DNA of 64,000 nucleotides from Asaia lannensis NBRC 102526 (GCF_024054035.1 NZ_JAMXQU010000003.1:371501-435500); one strand, 5' to 3'; shown: positions 10,287 through 19,718, counted from the stretch's first letter. Numbers and translations: made by a program. Notes: generated by a model from the sequence alone, not told the origin.

Positions 10287-12232
10287 TATGTCCTCATGAT
10301 CTTTTCTAGATCGGCCCGGAAACTGGCCGACAGACCTTCAGGCTCATAGCGCAGCACAACCCCGCCCGTTCCAATCAGACCGAACGATATTAACCGCGAT
10401 CCGAACCCCCCACGTATAGGAGGCGTCGTTATCGGGCCATTGCGTTCCGTCCAGTGCAAAACCAGTTCATGGGTCGGACCTTGATCGTCGATTTCCCAGC
10501 AGATTTTGACCGCACCGTCAGGAGCCGAGAGCGCCCCGTGCTTGCAGGCATTGGTTGTCATTTCGTGGATCAGAAGCGCCGTGGACATGGCCGCTCTCGA
10601 CCCGAGGCGAATGACAGGACCGCTCAGGCGACAGCGATCGATCACGCTGGCATCGCCCAGAATATTGCCGACGAGTTCGCCCAGATGTGCGGCACGCTGG
10701 TTGCCGGCATGCAGCAGATCATGCGCCCGACCGAGCGATTGCAGGCGTTCGTAAAACCTGTTTGCCTCATCCTTTGACAGCGCATCGCGCAATGTCATGC
10801 GCGCCACCGCCTGCACCATGGCAAGCGTGTTGCGCAGACGATGGGCGATCTCGCCATTGATAACCGCCTGAAAATCATCTGCCCGTCTTCTGGCAATCGC
10901 GACTTCAAGTCTGTCTGCCGCGTTGTGGAGCCAGTGGATTTCCTCGTCTGTCCAGACATGCGGCGTGGAAAAGTGAACAAGCATGAGGGCGACGTTGCGC
11001 CCGTCATCCCTCACCGGAATATTGATCACACCGCGCGCCTTCAGCGCGAGCCACCCCGCACTGTCTCCCGCAGTTCGCGGATCGGTAAGGATATCGGTAA
11101 TGACGAGCGCCTCACCCGCCAGCAGGGTTTCACGAAGCCTGCCGTAATCGTCAAAACGATAGAGCCCCTGAATGGGCGGCATGTCACCAAGCGCCCAGCC
11201 TTCGGCAACGCGCAGTGTTTCGATATCGTGATCGAGCTCACCATACGTCGCCCGGTCGGCACCGAAGGCCTCGCCGATCACGGCCATCGACCTTGAGATC
11301 ATGGTGGCAATATCGCGCTCGTCACGCAGCACGTCGCCCAACGCCACCAGTCCGCTCTGGCGCTTTTCTGCCGTGATGCGCGCCGTGACCTCACGAAAAG
11401 TCGCGGAAAACATATCGGCGCCGACGGGATAAAACGTTCCCTCATACCAGCGATCCAGTGCACGAACGCTCTGCGTGAAGGATACGGGCCGGTTTTCCTC
11501 TACCGCCCGTCTTGCGAGATCGATCCAGTAAGGCTCCAGATCGAGAAATACCTCATGACAGCTTCGCCCGATGACATCCGACACCTCTATGCCAACATGC
11601 GCGGCCCAGGCCGGATTGACCTCCCGGTAATGCCAACCCCTGACGATCCCCTGCTCGTCGCGCTCGATTTCGGCAAGGAAAAAGGCCTCGTTCATGCTTT
11701 CGAACAGACTGCGCCAGTGCATTCTGGCCGTGTCATGCGCCAGACTCTGGCGTCGTAGCTCCAGCAGATCGACGACGAGCCGTGCCAGTTTTTCAAGGGT
11801 CAGACGCTGAACCGGCGCAAGCCCTCCGGGGCGTGGCGCAGGGTCGAATACGGCCAGAGCGCCGATGGTGCCGAACGGCGTGCGTAACGGCACGCCCGCA
11901 TAGAAACGCAGCTTCGGGTCTTCGAGTACGAGCGGATTATGGGCCGTGCGCGGGTCGTCGGCGAGATCGTCAATCTCGATAATCCGGTCCTCATTCACCA
12001 CCATCATGCAAATGGCATTGTCGAGATCGGTCTGACACAGGGCAATGCCCTTGCGCGCCTTGAACCACTGCCTGTCCCGGTCGATCAGGCTGACCACGCC
12101 CGATTGTGTTTCGCAGATCTGGCTTGCAAGGGCGACGAGATCGTCATAGCCGCGTTCTGGCGGCGTATCGAGAATGTCATAGGCCCGCAGCCCATGAGAC
12201 GTCGTTGTGCTATCGGTCTTATCGTGATCCAT
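10286..12232 (-). CDS. HWE-family sensor histidine kinase with GAF-PAS-GAF input
   Basis: A 648-residue soluble sensor kinase without membrane helices. Order: GAF (about residues 20-165), PAS (about 170-285), a second GAF (about 300-450), then an HWE kinase core. The phospho-accepting His is in EIAHRLRNTLAMVQ, the N box in HEMTTNACKHGAL, and the WxE signature in LHWTERNGP, followed by GFGSRLI. The gene overlaps its receiver gene by one base and lies 159 bp from the diguanylate cyclase upstream. The signal is unknown. GAF domains suggest a small molecule or redox cue. No phytochrome cysteine motif is seen here, unlike the second HWE kinase at 50.5 kb. Confidence 0.92.
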   Translation of the reverse strand: MDHDKTDSTTTSHGLRAYDILDTPPERGYDDLVALASQICETQSGVVSLIDRDRQWFKARKGIALCQTDLDNAICMMVVNEDRIIEIDDLADDPRTAHNPLVLEDPKLRFYAGVPLRTPFGTIGALAVFDPAPRPGGLAPVQRLTLEKLARLVVDLLELRRQSLAHDTARMHWRSLFESMNEAFFLAEIERDEQGIVRGWHYREVNPAWAAHVGIEVSDVIGRSCHEVFLDLEPYWIDLARRAVEENRPVSFTQSVRALDRWYEGTFYPVGADMFSATFREVTARITAEKRQSGLVALGDVLRDERDIATMISRSMAVIGEAFGADRATYGELDHDIETLRVAEGWALGDMPPIQGLYRFDDYGRLRETLLAGEALVITDILTDPRTAGDSAGWLALKARGVINIPVRDDGRNVALMLVHFSTPHVWTDEEIHWLHNAADRLEVAIARRRADDFQAVINGEIAHRLRNTLAMVQAVARMTLRDALSKDEANRFYERLQSLGRAHDLLHAGNQRAAHLGELVGNILGDASVIDRCRLSGPVIRLGSRAAMSTALLIHEMTTNACKHGALSAPDGAVKICWEIDDQGPTHELVLHWTERNGPITTPPIRGGFGSRLISFGLIGTGGVVLRYEPEGLSASFRADLEKIMRT

Positions 12233-12391
12233 GCAGCCTCCGGCGCGAAACGCGCAGCGCGACGCTCCGGCTTTTCATGTCCTGCTCCTACGATGAATTC
12301 TTTCGTTACAAAAGCCCAATAAAACGCACCCTCATACAGCTGTCAGCGCGGGTATTGACGAACCGCACCGAAAGGCGCGCAGAAAACGTTA

Positions 12392-15300
12392 CTATGCGTT
12401 AATTCTATCGCGCCCAGCTTTCTTGGCTTCGTAGAGCAGCATGTCAGCCCTGCGCATGAGCGTCTTTACCGTATCGCCCCTCTCGCATCGTGCAAGTCCT
12501 GCACTGAAAGTAACGATTTTTGACGGAGGCGACAAATCCCAATCGGCTTTTCCGTGAAAGGCCTCACGCAGCAATTCGAGCCGCCTCCGGGCCAGATCGA
12601 GCGTTTTTGCAGGCAGGAGAATGGCAAATTCCTCTCCGCCTATGCGCGCTACCATATCGGCGGGGTGAACACCGCTCTTCAGAAGCTGACTGACTTCCCT
12701 GAGCACCCGATCGCCCACTTCGTGAGAGTGCGTGTCGTTGATCGCCTTGAAATGATCGATATCAACAATTGCCAGACAGAAAGCCGGGCCACCCTCTTCC
12801 ATCCCCGCAAGCATCGTCTCGACCGCCTCGTCGAACGCCCTGCGATTATAGACGCCTGTCAGGGCATCTTCACGCGCCTGGCGGGCTGTCAGCTCCATCT
12901 GTATCCTGAGACGCGCCAGCAAGGCGTCTTTTTCGACATCGGCCAGTTCAAGCCTGCGCGCCTGTGCCTGCAGGTCTTCGGTTCGGCTGCTGATAATGCG
13001 CGACAGCTTGCGGGCTTCGATACGATAGCGCCAGACGATCGCCACATAGGACAACCCGATCAGCACGACCAGCGCGAGACCACCCAGCACCCAGAACTGT
13101 CGCCTCTGCCACCATCTGGGATCGATCACGAAGTCGACCAGCTTGGAAGGTTCTGGCCAGACCTGCCCCGGATGAGCCGCCGACGTCTCAAGCGTATAAC
13201 GCCCCGGTGGCAGGGCTGTCAGTTCGAGCGTGCGCGACCGACCTTCTGTCGTCCATTCATTCCCTGCCCCGCGTATGGTGGTACGAAAAAGGATTTCCGC
13301 CGGGGCGATATAACTGGGCGCGGTATAATGCACGGTAAGGTTGTGCCGTGACGGCACATGCAGGACGGCCCCGTTGCGATAATCGTGGATTTCACGCCCA
13401 TCCAGCGCGATGCCGTCGAGTGCCACGGGCAGAGACGGCGGCTTGACCAGAAAATTGTCGAAGGTTGCAGGGTCGGTCCGTGCAATGCCAATCGCGGTGG
13501 CAACCCAGAGCGACCCGTCGGCGCGTAACGCAATACTGGGCTGCGCACTACCGCTGGCCTGACTGCTGCTCAGCCCGTTCGTCTCATCGAGCTGGATCAG
13601 GGAAAGCGTGTGTTTTCTGCCATCGGCTGCTGCCTCAAGATCGTCCAGCGACATCCTGAACAGACCGCGGTTACTTGTTGCCCAGACATAGCCCCGGTGA
13701 TCTTCAATGAGAGAAAATACGGAATCAACAGGCAGACCTGCATTTCGGCCCACATGAGCGATTCTGCCTTTGCGGTAACGATACAGACCACGATCCGAGG
13801 TAAACCACATATCGCCTGCCACGGGCAGAAATCCGAAGATCGTATGGGCCCCGTCGAGACCGCTGAAACGGTAGATACGCGTCGCCCCGTCATGAATGGT
13901 TCTCAATCCATCAAGCGTCCCGACCCAGAGCGTTCCCTCGGTCTCGACAAGCGCGGTGATCAGCCCGGCCGGTGTATTACGCGCCGGATAACGGGTAACC
14001 CGCCCCTCCTGGTCGAGCCTGTACAGGCCATGCTGCGTGCCGATGACAATATGCCCGTCCTGGCTGATCGCCAGTGCCCGGACATTACCGGCCGGCAGAC
14101 CGTTGCTGGTATCGAGATGACTGATCGTACCATCGGGGAGTAGCCCGAAGAGACCATCGGCGTAAGTGCCGAACCATGAGGTCCCATCTGGCGCCTGAAC
14201 GCTGGACAATATTTCCGGCTGATGACCCGACCGGGTTGGGAGATATTCGGTTTCCGGCGGCTCATCGCCTTCCAGATGAGAGAGGCCACCATCCGTACCG
14301 ATCCAGAGCGTTTTGTCATGATCTTCCATGACTGTGCGTACGAAATCACCGGCAAGGCCATTATTGCGCCGCAGCGTACTGAAAGGCGTTTCCTGAAGCC
14401 GGAAGAGCCCGGCATTCGTCCCCACCCAGATCGATCCCTCCCGATCTTCCGCGAGAGCAAGAATACGCCCACCGGTCGGATCGAGCGTGTCCGGCATTTC
14501 CTCAATGCGCTCGCCACTGATGCGGATCAGACCGTGATCTTCCGTACCGACCCACAAGGCACCGTGATGATCCTGCAGCAGCGCCGTCACACGGCCTTCA
14601 TCGCGCAGATCGTAGGCGAGCCTGGGTTTGCGGTCGGCGATGGAATAGACGCGGCTGTCGGAAACAACCCAGAATGTCCCGTCCGGGGCACGATACGGCC
14701 ATGAAAGCCCGTGTGGGAGATTCCATGCGGCTGGCGGCGCGTGAACATGGCCATTGGTCTCGCGAATCAGGATACCGCTATAGGTGCCGACCCAGAGCGC
14801 ATCGGATTCATCGAACGCCATATTGCGATAGATGGTCGATAAAGGGTGGTTCGGCCCGGCTGCGGTGTAATGGAAGGCCCCAGAACGGGACATCGTTCCC
14901 AGACCGTGATTTTCATAAAGCAGCGAGACATCGCCATGTCTGTCGATTTTCATCGACTGGATCAGGGCTGAAGGTGCCTCGGCATTATGGGCCCAGAAAT
15001 GCCAGCTCCCGTCATGATCGTGCCGGCCGATATCGCCTCGGGCATCGCTGAACCACATATCCCCGGCAGAATCCGTAACCAGAGCGCCAATACCGTTATC
15101 AAGCAGGGCCGGGTCACTGCCACGGTTCTGCACATGAAAATCGAGCCCGTCATACGAGACCAGCCCCTCCCATGTCGCGAACCACATGCGACCGTCCGGC
15201 CCCTGGGTGATGTCGCGTATGGAGTTCTGAGGCAGACCGTCCTGCGTCGTCCAATGCCTGATCGCGTAATTGGCCAGAGGCGACAACGCATCGACTTTGG

Positions 15301-15445
15301 ACGCCATGGCAACGGTTGGCGTCATAACCAGAGCGAGCACGGCGCACAGCGTCGCTGCGCGGGAAGGCAGATGCTTTTTTGCATCGTCATCAAGTCTGTA
15401 GAAGCTGAAGCGCTCTGGCGCGGTCACGCTCTCAACCCTTGCCAT
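12392..15445 (-). CDS. Beta-propeller sensor diguanylate cyclase (Reg_prop, Y_Y_Y, GGDEF)
   Basis: A 1017-residue signalling protein that would make c-di-GMP. An N-terminal signal or anchor segment (about residues 28-50) is followed by periplasmic two-component-regulator propeller repeats up to about 690. Many copies of the W(I/V)GT(x)GL type are seen, such as LWIGTDGGLSHL and IWVGTNAGLFRL. Then come a Y_Y_Y domain at about 710-780 and one transmembrane helix near 790-812 (FWVLGGLALVVLIGLSYVAIV). A short coiled coil leads to a GGDEF domain with RDALTGVYNRRAF and the active-site GGEEF, so catalysis is likely intact. I chose the ATG at 15445, which has GGAAAG at good spacing; ATGs at 15466 and 15514 lack one. 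The ligand is probably periplasmic and unknown. Confidence 0.9.
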   Translation of the reverse strand: MARVESVTAPERFSFYRLDDDAKKHLPSRAATLCAVLALVMTPTVAMASKVDALSPLANYAIRHWTTQDGLPQNSIRDITQGPDGRMWFATWEGLVSYDGLDFHVQNRGSDPALLDNGIGALVTDSAGDMWFSDARGDIGRHDHDGSWHFWAHNAEAPSALIQSMKIDRHGDVSLLYENHGLGTMSRSGAFHYTAAGPNHPLSTIYRNMAFDESDALWVGTYSGILIRETNGHVHAPPAAWNLPHGLSWPYRAPDGTFWVVSDSRVYSIADRKPRLAYDLRDEGRVTALLQDHHGALWVGTEDHGLIRISGERIEEMPDTLDPTGGRILALAEDREGSIWVGTNAGLFRLQETPFSTLRRNNGLAGDFVRTVMEDHDKTLWIGTDGGLSHLEGDEPPETEYLPTRSGHQPEILSSVQAPDGTSWFGTYADGLFGLLPDGTISHLDTSNGLPAGNVRALAISQDGHIVIGTQHGLYRLDQEGRVTRYPARNTPAGLITALVETEGTLWVGTLDGLRTIHDGATRIYRFSGLDGAHTIFGFLPVAGDMWFTSDRGLYRYRKGRIAHVGRNAGLPVDSVFSLIEDHRGYVWATSNRGLFRMSLDDLEAAADGRKHTLSLIQLDETNGLSSSQASGSAQPSIALRADGSLWVATAIGIARTDPATFDNFLVKPPSLPVALDGIALDGREIHDYRNGAVLHVPSRHNLTVHYTAPSYIAPAEILFRTTIRGAGNEWTTEGRSRTLELTALPPGRYTLETSAAHPGQVWPEPSKLVDFVIDPRWWQRRQFWVLGGLALVVLIGLSYVAIVWRYRIEARKLSRIISSRTEDLQAQARRLELADVEKDALLARLRIQMELTARQAREDALTGVYNRRAFDEAVETMLAGMEEGGPAFCLAIVDIDHFKAINDTHSHEVGDRVLREVSQLLKSGVHPADMVARIGGEEFAILLPAKTLDLARRRLELLREAFHGKADWDLSPPSKIVTFSAGLARCERGDTVKTLMRRADMLLYEAKKAGRDRINA

Positions 15446-15866
15446 ACTGCGCTTTCCATCTGCCATTTTCGTATCGTGGTGGCACAGGCAAACGGATGAG
15501 GTGCAATATCGCATTCATCCGCCGCGTTGGGCAGTGACCCGCCCAAGGCAGAAACCCAGAATTCATAATTCCACATTTTAGACAGGAAAAGTGACGATTT
15601 CGATACGACCGCAGGTTAAATCGGCGGGACGGTTCAACCTGTTGGTTCAACCTGTTGGTTCAACCTGTTGGTTCAACCTGTTACAGCCGTCGACGCATAC
15701 TGCTCGCTGCACAGGAAACAACACAAAGCCGCGGACCTGCCGCGTTCGGAACTTAACAGTAACGCACCAGTATTCGCACCATCAAACGGTTGAGAAATCG
15801 CATTCCCGGTTTATGATTTAACCTATTCCCGCGTTGAAAGCCTATAAAAGGAAGTGGTCTGACCGG
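15446..15866. other. Intergenic region between the diguanylate cyclase and mrr genes
   Basis: About 420 bases without a credible gene, between divergently read neighbours. It must hold both promoters. The only structure seen is the array of four 13-bp direct repeats listed separately. The part from about 15700 to 15860 is less GC-rich than its surroundings. Confidence 0.6.
15631..15682. repeat. Four perfect tandem copies of a 13-bp palindromic unit
   Basis: The unit GGTTCAACCTGTT occurs four times head to tail with no mismatch. Each unit holds the 9-bp palindrome GGTTCAACC, so the array offers four evenly spaced dyads 13 bp apart. It lies in the divergent promoter region between the diguanylate cyclase and Mrr genes. 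It could be an operator array or a slippage-prone microsatellite. Confidence 0.9.
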
Positions 15867-16799
15867 ATGCCTGTTCCCAATTATCAAACATTGATGCTTC
15901 CCGTTCTGCGCCTCGCTGCGACGGGCGAGCAACGTGTGGCTGAGGTAGCAGAACATATTGCCGATGAGCTCGGTCTGAGCGCTGACGAACGTGAGGAACT
16001 GCTCCCGAGCGGTGGACAGCGTTTGCTCCATAACCGCATTCACTGGGCGAAATTTTATATGACGAAGGCGGGGCTAATCGCCTCGCCCAAACGCGGGCGG
16101 TTCGTGGCGACCGAGGCTGGAAAAATCCTGCTGAACACCAACCCGACACAGCTCGGTGTCGATGACCTGAAAAGCTATCAGAGCTTTAACGACTTCTATA
16201 GCGGACAGAAACCGACTGAGGATGAAAACGCGGCAACGGCCCTGCCTCTGTCAGAGTTTCCCCAAGCCTCGGAAACCGCCACGCCAGAAGAACAGGTTGA
16301 GGCCGCCTATCAGGCCATGCAATCGGCCCTGCGGGCAGAATTGCTGGAACGCATTGTCCAGAACAGCCCGGCATTTTTCGAACATCTGATTGTCGATCTG
16401 CTGATTGCCATGGGCTATGGCGGCTCGCAACGGAGCGCCGCCACACAGCTTGGCCGTTCGGGCGATGGCGGTGTGGACGGTGTCATCAACGAAGACAAGC
16501 TGGGTCTCGACCGGGTTTACGTTCAGGCCAAACGCTATGCCGATGCCATCATCGGCCGCCCCGATGTTCAGGCCTTTGTCGGTAGTCTGGTGGGACATGG
16601 AGCTACCAAGGGTGTGTTCGTCACAACCTCAGGCTTCAGCACGCAGGCACGCGATTACGTCAAACACCTGACACAACGTGTCATTCTGATCGACGGCGAG
16701 CGGCTTACCGAATTGATGATCGAATATGGCGTTGGCGTGCGCATCAGTCGCGCGATTGCGTTCAAGCGACTGGACGAGGATTTTTTCGCCGAGGAATGA
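15867..16799 (+). CDS. Mrr-like type IV restriction endonuclease
   Basis: A 310-residue protein of the Mrr family, which cleaves modified DNA. The N-terminal Mrr_N winged-helix domain covers about residues 1-95 (opening MPVPNYQTLMLPVLRLA, close to the usual Mrr start). The C-terminal PD-(D/E)xK nuclease domain covers about 160-300. Its active-site series is seen as GDGGVDGVI followed by VYVQAKRYA, and then GVFVTTSGFS. I chose ATG 15867 rather than the TTG at 15834 because it matches family starts. No methylase or specificity gene is adjacent, as expected for a modification-dependent enzyme. It lies beside two tRNA genes and repeats, a common place for acquired genes. Confidence 0.9.
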   Translation: MPVPNYQTLMLPVLRLAATGEQRVAEVAEHIADELGLSADEREELLPSGGQRLLHNRIHWAKFYMTKAGLIASPKRGRFVATEAGKILLNTNPTQLGVDDLKSYQSFNDFYSGQKPTEDENAATALPLSEFPQASETATPEEQVEAAYQAMQSALRAELLERIVQNSPAFFEHLIVDLLIAMGYGGSQRSAATQLGRSGDGGVDGVINEDKLGLDRVYVQAKRYADAIIGRPDVQAFVGSLVGHGATKGVFVTTSGFSTQARDYVKHLTQRVILIDGERLTELMIEYGVGVRISRAIAFKRLDEDFFAEE

Positions 16800-16920
16800 C
16801 CGGGCGTGGATATTCCCAGCATGTTCACACACGCAAGACGACCTCAGCTCCATGACGCGATTCGTTGCCCGATGCCAGAAACACCCAGGGGTCAAAGACT
16901 GTCACGATCTGGTTGAAGAC

Positions 16921-16997
16921 TGGCGCGCCCTGCTGGATTCGAACCAGCGACCCACAGCTTAGAAGGCTGTTGCTCTATCCAACTGAGCTAAGGGCGC
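16921..16997 (-). tRNA. tRNA-Arg (anticodon TCT)
   Basis: Read on the minus strand this folds as a standard cloverleaf of 77 bases with CCA encoded. The 7-bp acceptor stem GCGCCCT pairs with AGGGCGC, followed by discriminator G and CCA. The D arm contains AGCTCAGTTGGATAGAGC, and the T arm contains GGTTCGAATCC. The anticodon loop reads CTTCTAA, giving TCT for Arg. Confidence 0.96.
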
Positions 16998-17018
16998 GTA
17001 TCGCCATACCCTTGGTGG

Positions 17019-17095
17019 TGGTCGGGGCGCCCGGACTCGAACCGGGGGCCTCTTGTACCCAAAACAAGCGCGCTACCAGGCTGCGCCACGCCCCG
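17019..17095 (-). tRNA. tRNA-Pro (anticodon TGG)
   Basis: The minus strand gives a 77-base cloverleaf. The acceptor stem CGGGGCG pairs with CGCCCCG, with discriminator A and an encoded CCA. The D arm contains GGCGCAGCCTGGTAGCGC, and the T arm contains GGTTCGAGTCC. The anticodon loop TTTGGGT gives TGG for Pro. It is 21 bases from tRNA-Arg and on the same strand. Confidence 0.96.
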
Positions 17096-17159
17096 AACGC
17101 GCGGACCCTACCGCAAGTCGCGATAGGGTGAAAGATGCGTCTTTGAAAAAACTGAAGAA

Positions 17160-17642
17160 TTATCCTAGGTTACGGGCCAGAGGCGGCACGAAGAGCGGTG
17201 CAGTGTCCCACGGGAAGAGCACCCAGGTATCCTGTGCCACTTCCATGACATACTGATCCGTATGGGGCTTGCCATTGGGCTTCGCGTAAAGGCAGGCAAA
17301 ATGCGCCTTCGGCAGCACGTCACGCACCACCTTGGCCGTCTCGCCGGAATCGACCAGATCGTCGATCACCAGAAAGCCTTCGCCATCGCCAGCCGCAACC
17401 GGGGCTTTGACCACTTGCGGCACTCTCTGGTCCTGTGCGCTTTCGCCCGCGTAGCTGATAACCGAAATCGATTCGACAAGACGACAATCCAGCTCGCGGG
17501 CGATGATGGCTGCCGGAATGAGCCCGCCGCGCGTCACGGCAACGATCCCCTTGAATTCACCGCGTGCCATCAGGGCCGAAGCAAGGGTACGGGCATCGCG
17601 ATGCAACTGGTCCCAGGTGACGGTTGCGTAGTTGGTAGCCAT
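17160..17642 (-). CDS. gpt: Xanthine (guanine) phosphoribosyltransferase
   Basis: Transfers ribose-5-phosphate from PRPP to guanine, xanthine or hypoxanthine in purine salvage. The 160 residues match the usual length of bacterial Gpt. The PRPP-binding loop is FLVIDDLVDSGETA (about residues 90-103), and an early conserved piece is VAVTRGGLIPAA. The C-terminal half contains LYAKPNGKP and WVLFPWD, as in Gpt. The ATG overlaps the stop of the CsaA-like gene as TGATG, so the pair forms an operon read on the minus strand. Confidence 0.94.
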   Translation of the reverse strand: MATNYATVTWDQLHRDARTLASALMARGEFKGIVAVTRGGLIPAAIIARELDCRLVESISVISYAGESAQDQRVPQVVKAPVAAGDGEGFLVIDDLVDSGETAKVVRDVLPKAHFACLYAKPNGKPHTDQYVMEVAQDTWVLFPWDTAPLFVPPLARNLG

Positions 17643-17995
17643 CAGAACAGTTTTCCTCCATCCGGCACCCGGTGATCCGGGCAGATCAGGACCAGATCGC
17701 CCGAGCGATCCGGCATGCCAAGTGCCAGCACTTGATTAGCGGTAGTAGTATGCAGTCGGGGATTAACCACAGCACAAACTTGCCTGCCAACCAGCTGAGT
17801 GACCTTGTAACGCTTTGCCAGCGCCATTGTGGCTCTCCTGACACCCAGATGTGCGCCGAAATCGATCCAGAGAAGCGTCTTGTCGCCCTCTTCCTGCGCT
17901 GAGGCGATCGTCCCTACGCGTATATCGGGCTGGCTGGAGCCGATCGCGCCCTCTGGGCCAGACGAGTCGGAGGTAAGATCTGGATGTGCATTCAT
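17642..17995 (-). CDS. CsaA-like tRNA-binding-domain protein
   Basis: A 117-residue protein consisting almost wholly of an OB-fold tRNA_bind domain, as in CsaA, an export-linked chaperone in Bacillus. Conserved landmarks are DIRVGTIASAQ, LWIDFGAHLGVRRA, LVGRQVCAVVN and VPDGGKLF at the very end. I chose ATG 17995 because it gives the CsaA length; the frame stays open to 18166 but that extension is not domain-like. It overlaps gpt by one base. Its cellular role in alphaproteobacteria is not established. Confidence 0.85.
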   Translation of the reverse strand: MNAHPDLTSDSSGPEGAIGSSQPDIRVGTIASAQEEGDKTLLWIDFGAHLGVRRATMALAKRYKVTQLVGRQVCAVVNPRLHTTTANQVLALGMPDRSGDLVLICPDHRVPDGGKLF

Positions 17996-18278
17996 CGTCG
18001 AAAAACTGCCTGTATGCTTCGCGAAATGCAATCGGCCACGCAGGCGCGGCGCCGTCCGGCCTCTGCATGCCCCGATATACCGGAGGGGCGTCGCAAAAGA
18101 ACGGCCTTGGGGGCCTCCTGAAATGTTGTGCCGCACCCAAGCGCTGTAGCGCCTGACCGCGCTCATACCTGTTGCCAGAAGGGTTTTGTGACGTCACAGG
18201 CTCACATGCCCATGGCGCTGGTTCCGTGGCTCTCGTCGCTGGTCCTGTCTCGCGGGCTCTGCTTATAGTAGCCGCGCC

Positions 18279-19541
18279 ATGCCAGAACCTCAAAATACCT
18301 CCTCCGTTCCCGATACGCCTTCCGAAGCGCTACGCGACATCGCCGGGCTGCGTCCCTTCCTTGCCGGGCGCACGCTATCCGCCCTCTCCTCTCAGGTTCT
18401 TGCTGTTGCCGTTGCATGGCAGACCTACGCCCTGACACATAGCGTCACGGCGCTCGGTCTCATCGGGCTGGCGCAGTTCCTGCCCATGCTCGTCCTCGTC
18501 TTTATCTCGGGCCATGTCGCGGATCGCTACAACCGCAAACGCATCGTGCAGATCTGTCAGGCAATCGAGATCTGCGGGGCGCTTCTCATGGCCTTCGCCA
18601 CCATGACGGGACAGCTCGCGCCCTGGACGCTTTATGTGCTCGTTGCCTGTTTCGGAGCCCTGCGTTCTTTCGAAGGCCCTTGCCAGCAGACATTTCTGCC
18701 CTCCATCGCAACCCCTGCCCAGTTCCCGCGCGCCGCAGCACTCTCGGCCTCGCTGTTCCAGACAGCCTCGATCATCGGTCCGTCTCTCGGCGGGCTGCTT
18801 TACGGTCTGGGGGCTGATTTCTGCTACCTGACCTGCGCTGTGGGGTTTGCCATTGCGTTCGTTTCGACTTCGCTGCTCAGGCTCAAGCCCTATTCAGGCA
18901 GCCGCTCGCCCATGAGTCTCGAATCGCTCTTCGGCGGTATCGCGTTTCTGCGTCGCCGTCGCGATCTTCTGGGCGCAATTTCGCTCGATCTTTTTGCTGT
19001 GCTGCTCGGCGGGGCCACAGCCATGCTGCCTGTCTATGCCGATGATATTCTGCATCTCGGGCCGATAGGGCTCGGCATCCTGCGCGCCTCACCCGCCATC
19101 GGCGCCTTGCTGGGGTCGCTTTTTCTGGCGCGCTATCCGCTCAAATCCCATGCCGGGCCGATCATGTTCGCATCGGTGGGTGTTTTCGGCATTGCGACCA
19201 TCGTGTTCGGTCTGTCGCACTCTCTCACCCTCTCCGTGCTCTCTCTGGCCGTTCTGGGGGCAGCAGACGTGGTGAGCGTGGTGGTACGCGGTGCGCTGAC
19301 GCAGCTGGCCACGCCTGATGGCATGCGCGGCCGTGTATCGGCTGTGAACATGCTGTTCATCGGGTCGAGCAATCAGCTGGGTGAGTTCGAGAGCGGCATG
19401 CTGGCAACGGCTATCGGCACGGAGGCCGCCGTAGTGATGGGCGGGATCGGCACGCTCATTGTCGCCGGGCTCTGGATCAGGATGTTCCCGCGCCTGTGGA
19501 CGCTGGATCGCCTCGATACGATCAGGCCGGATGGTGAATGA
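18279..19541 (+). CDS. MFS transporter (EntS/MFS_3-like exporter)
   Basis: A 420-residue major facilitator with about twelve membrane helices. The loop after helix 2 carries GHVADRYNRKR, the family's A-motif. The sequence resembles the MFS_3 group that includes the enterobactin exporter EntS and related drug exporters. No siderophore gene is near, so the substrate is unknown. It has its own upstream region, divergent from the CsaA-gpt pair, and is followed by tRNA-Asn on the opposite strand. Confidence 0.88.
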   Translation: MPEPQNTSSVPDTPSEALRDIAGLRPFLAGRTLSALSSQVLAVAVAWQTYALTHSVTALGLIGLAQFLPMLVLVFISGHVADRYNRKRIVQICQAIEICGALLMAFATMTGQLAPWTLYVLVACFGALRSFEGPCQQTFLPSIATPAQFPRAAALSASLFQTASIIGPSLGGLLYGLGADFCYLTCAVGFAIAFVSTSLLRLKPYSGSRSPMSLESLFGGIAFLRRRRDLLGAISLDLFAVLLGGATAMLPVYADDILHLGPIGLGILRASPAIGALLGSLFLARYPLKSHAGPIMFASVGVFGIATIVFGLSHSLTLSVLSLAVLGAADVVSVVVRGALTQLATPDGMRGRVSAVNMLFIGSSNQLGEFESGMLATAIGTEAAVVMGGIGTLIVAGLWIRMFPRLWTLDRLDTIRPDGE

Positions 19542-19559
19542 TTTTCAAGGGAAAATGCC

Positions 19560-19635
19560 TGGCTCCCGAAGTAGGACTCGAACCTACGACCCAGCGATTA
19601 ACAGTCGCTTGCTCTACCAACTGAGCTATTCGGGA
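19560..19635 (-). tRNA. tRNA-Asn (anticodon GTT)
   Basis: The minus strand gives a 76-base cloverleaf. The acceptor stem TCCCGAA pairs with TTCGGGA, with discriminator G and an encoded CCA. The D arm contains AGCTCAGTTGGTAGAGC, and the T arm contains GGTTCGAGTCC. The anticodon loop CTGTTAA gives GTT for Asn. Confidence 0.96.
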
Positions 19636-19718
19636 CCGGCGAGGCACTATCTAGCGAAAGCTTTTCCTGGGGTAAACCCCCCTTTGTCATTTTTTTTGCA
19701 TATGGAGTTTTTCTTCTC

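Noticed and set aside
15631..15682. Possible CRISPR array
   Set aside because: The 13-bp units touch each other with no spacers, and no cas gene is near.
16865..17131. An 88-codon frame crossing the tRNA-Arg and tRNA-Pro genes
   Set aside because: It runs through two certain tRNA genes on the opposite strand.
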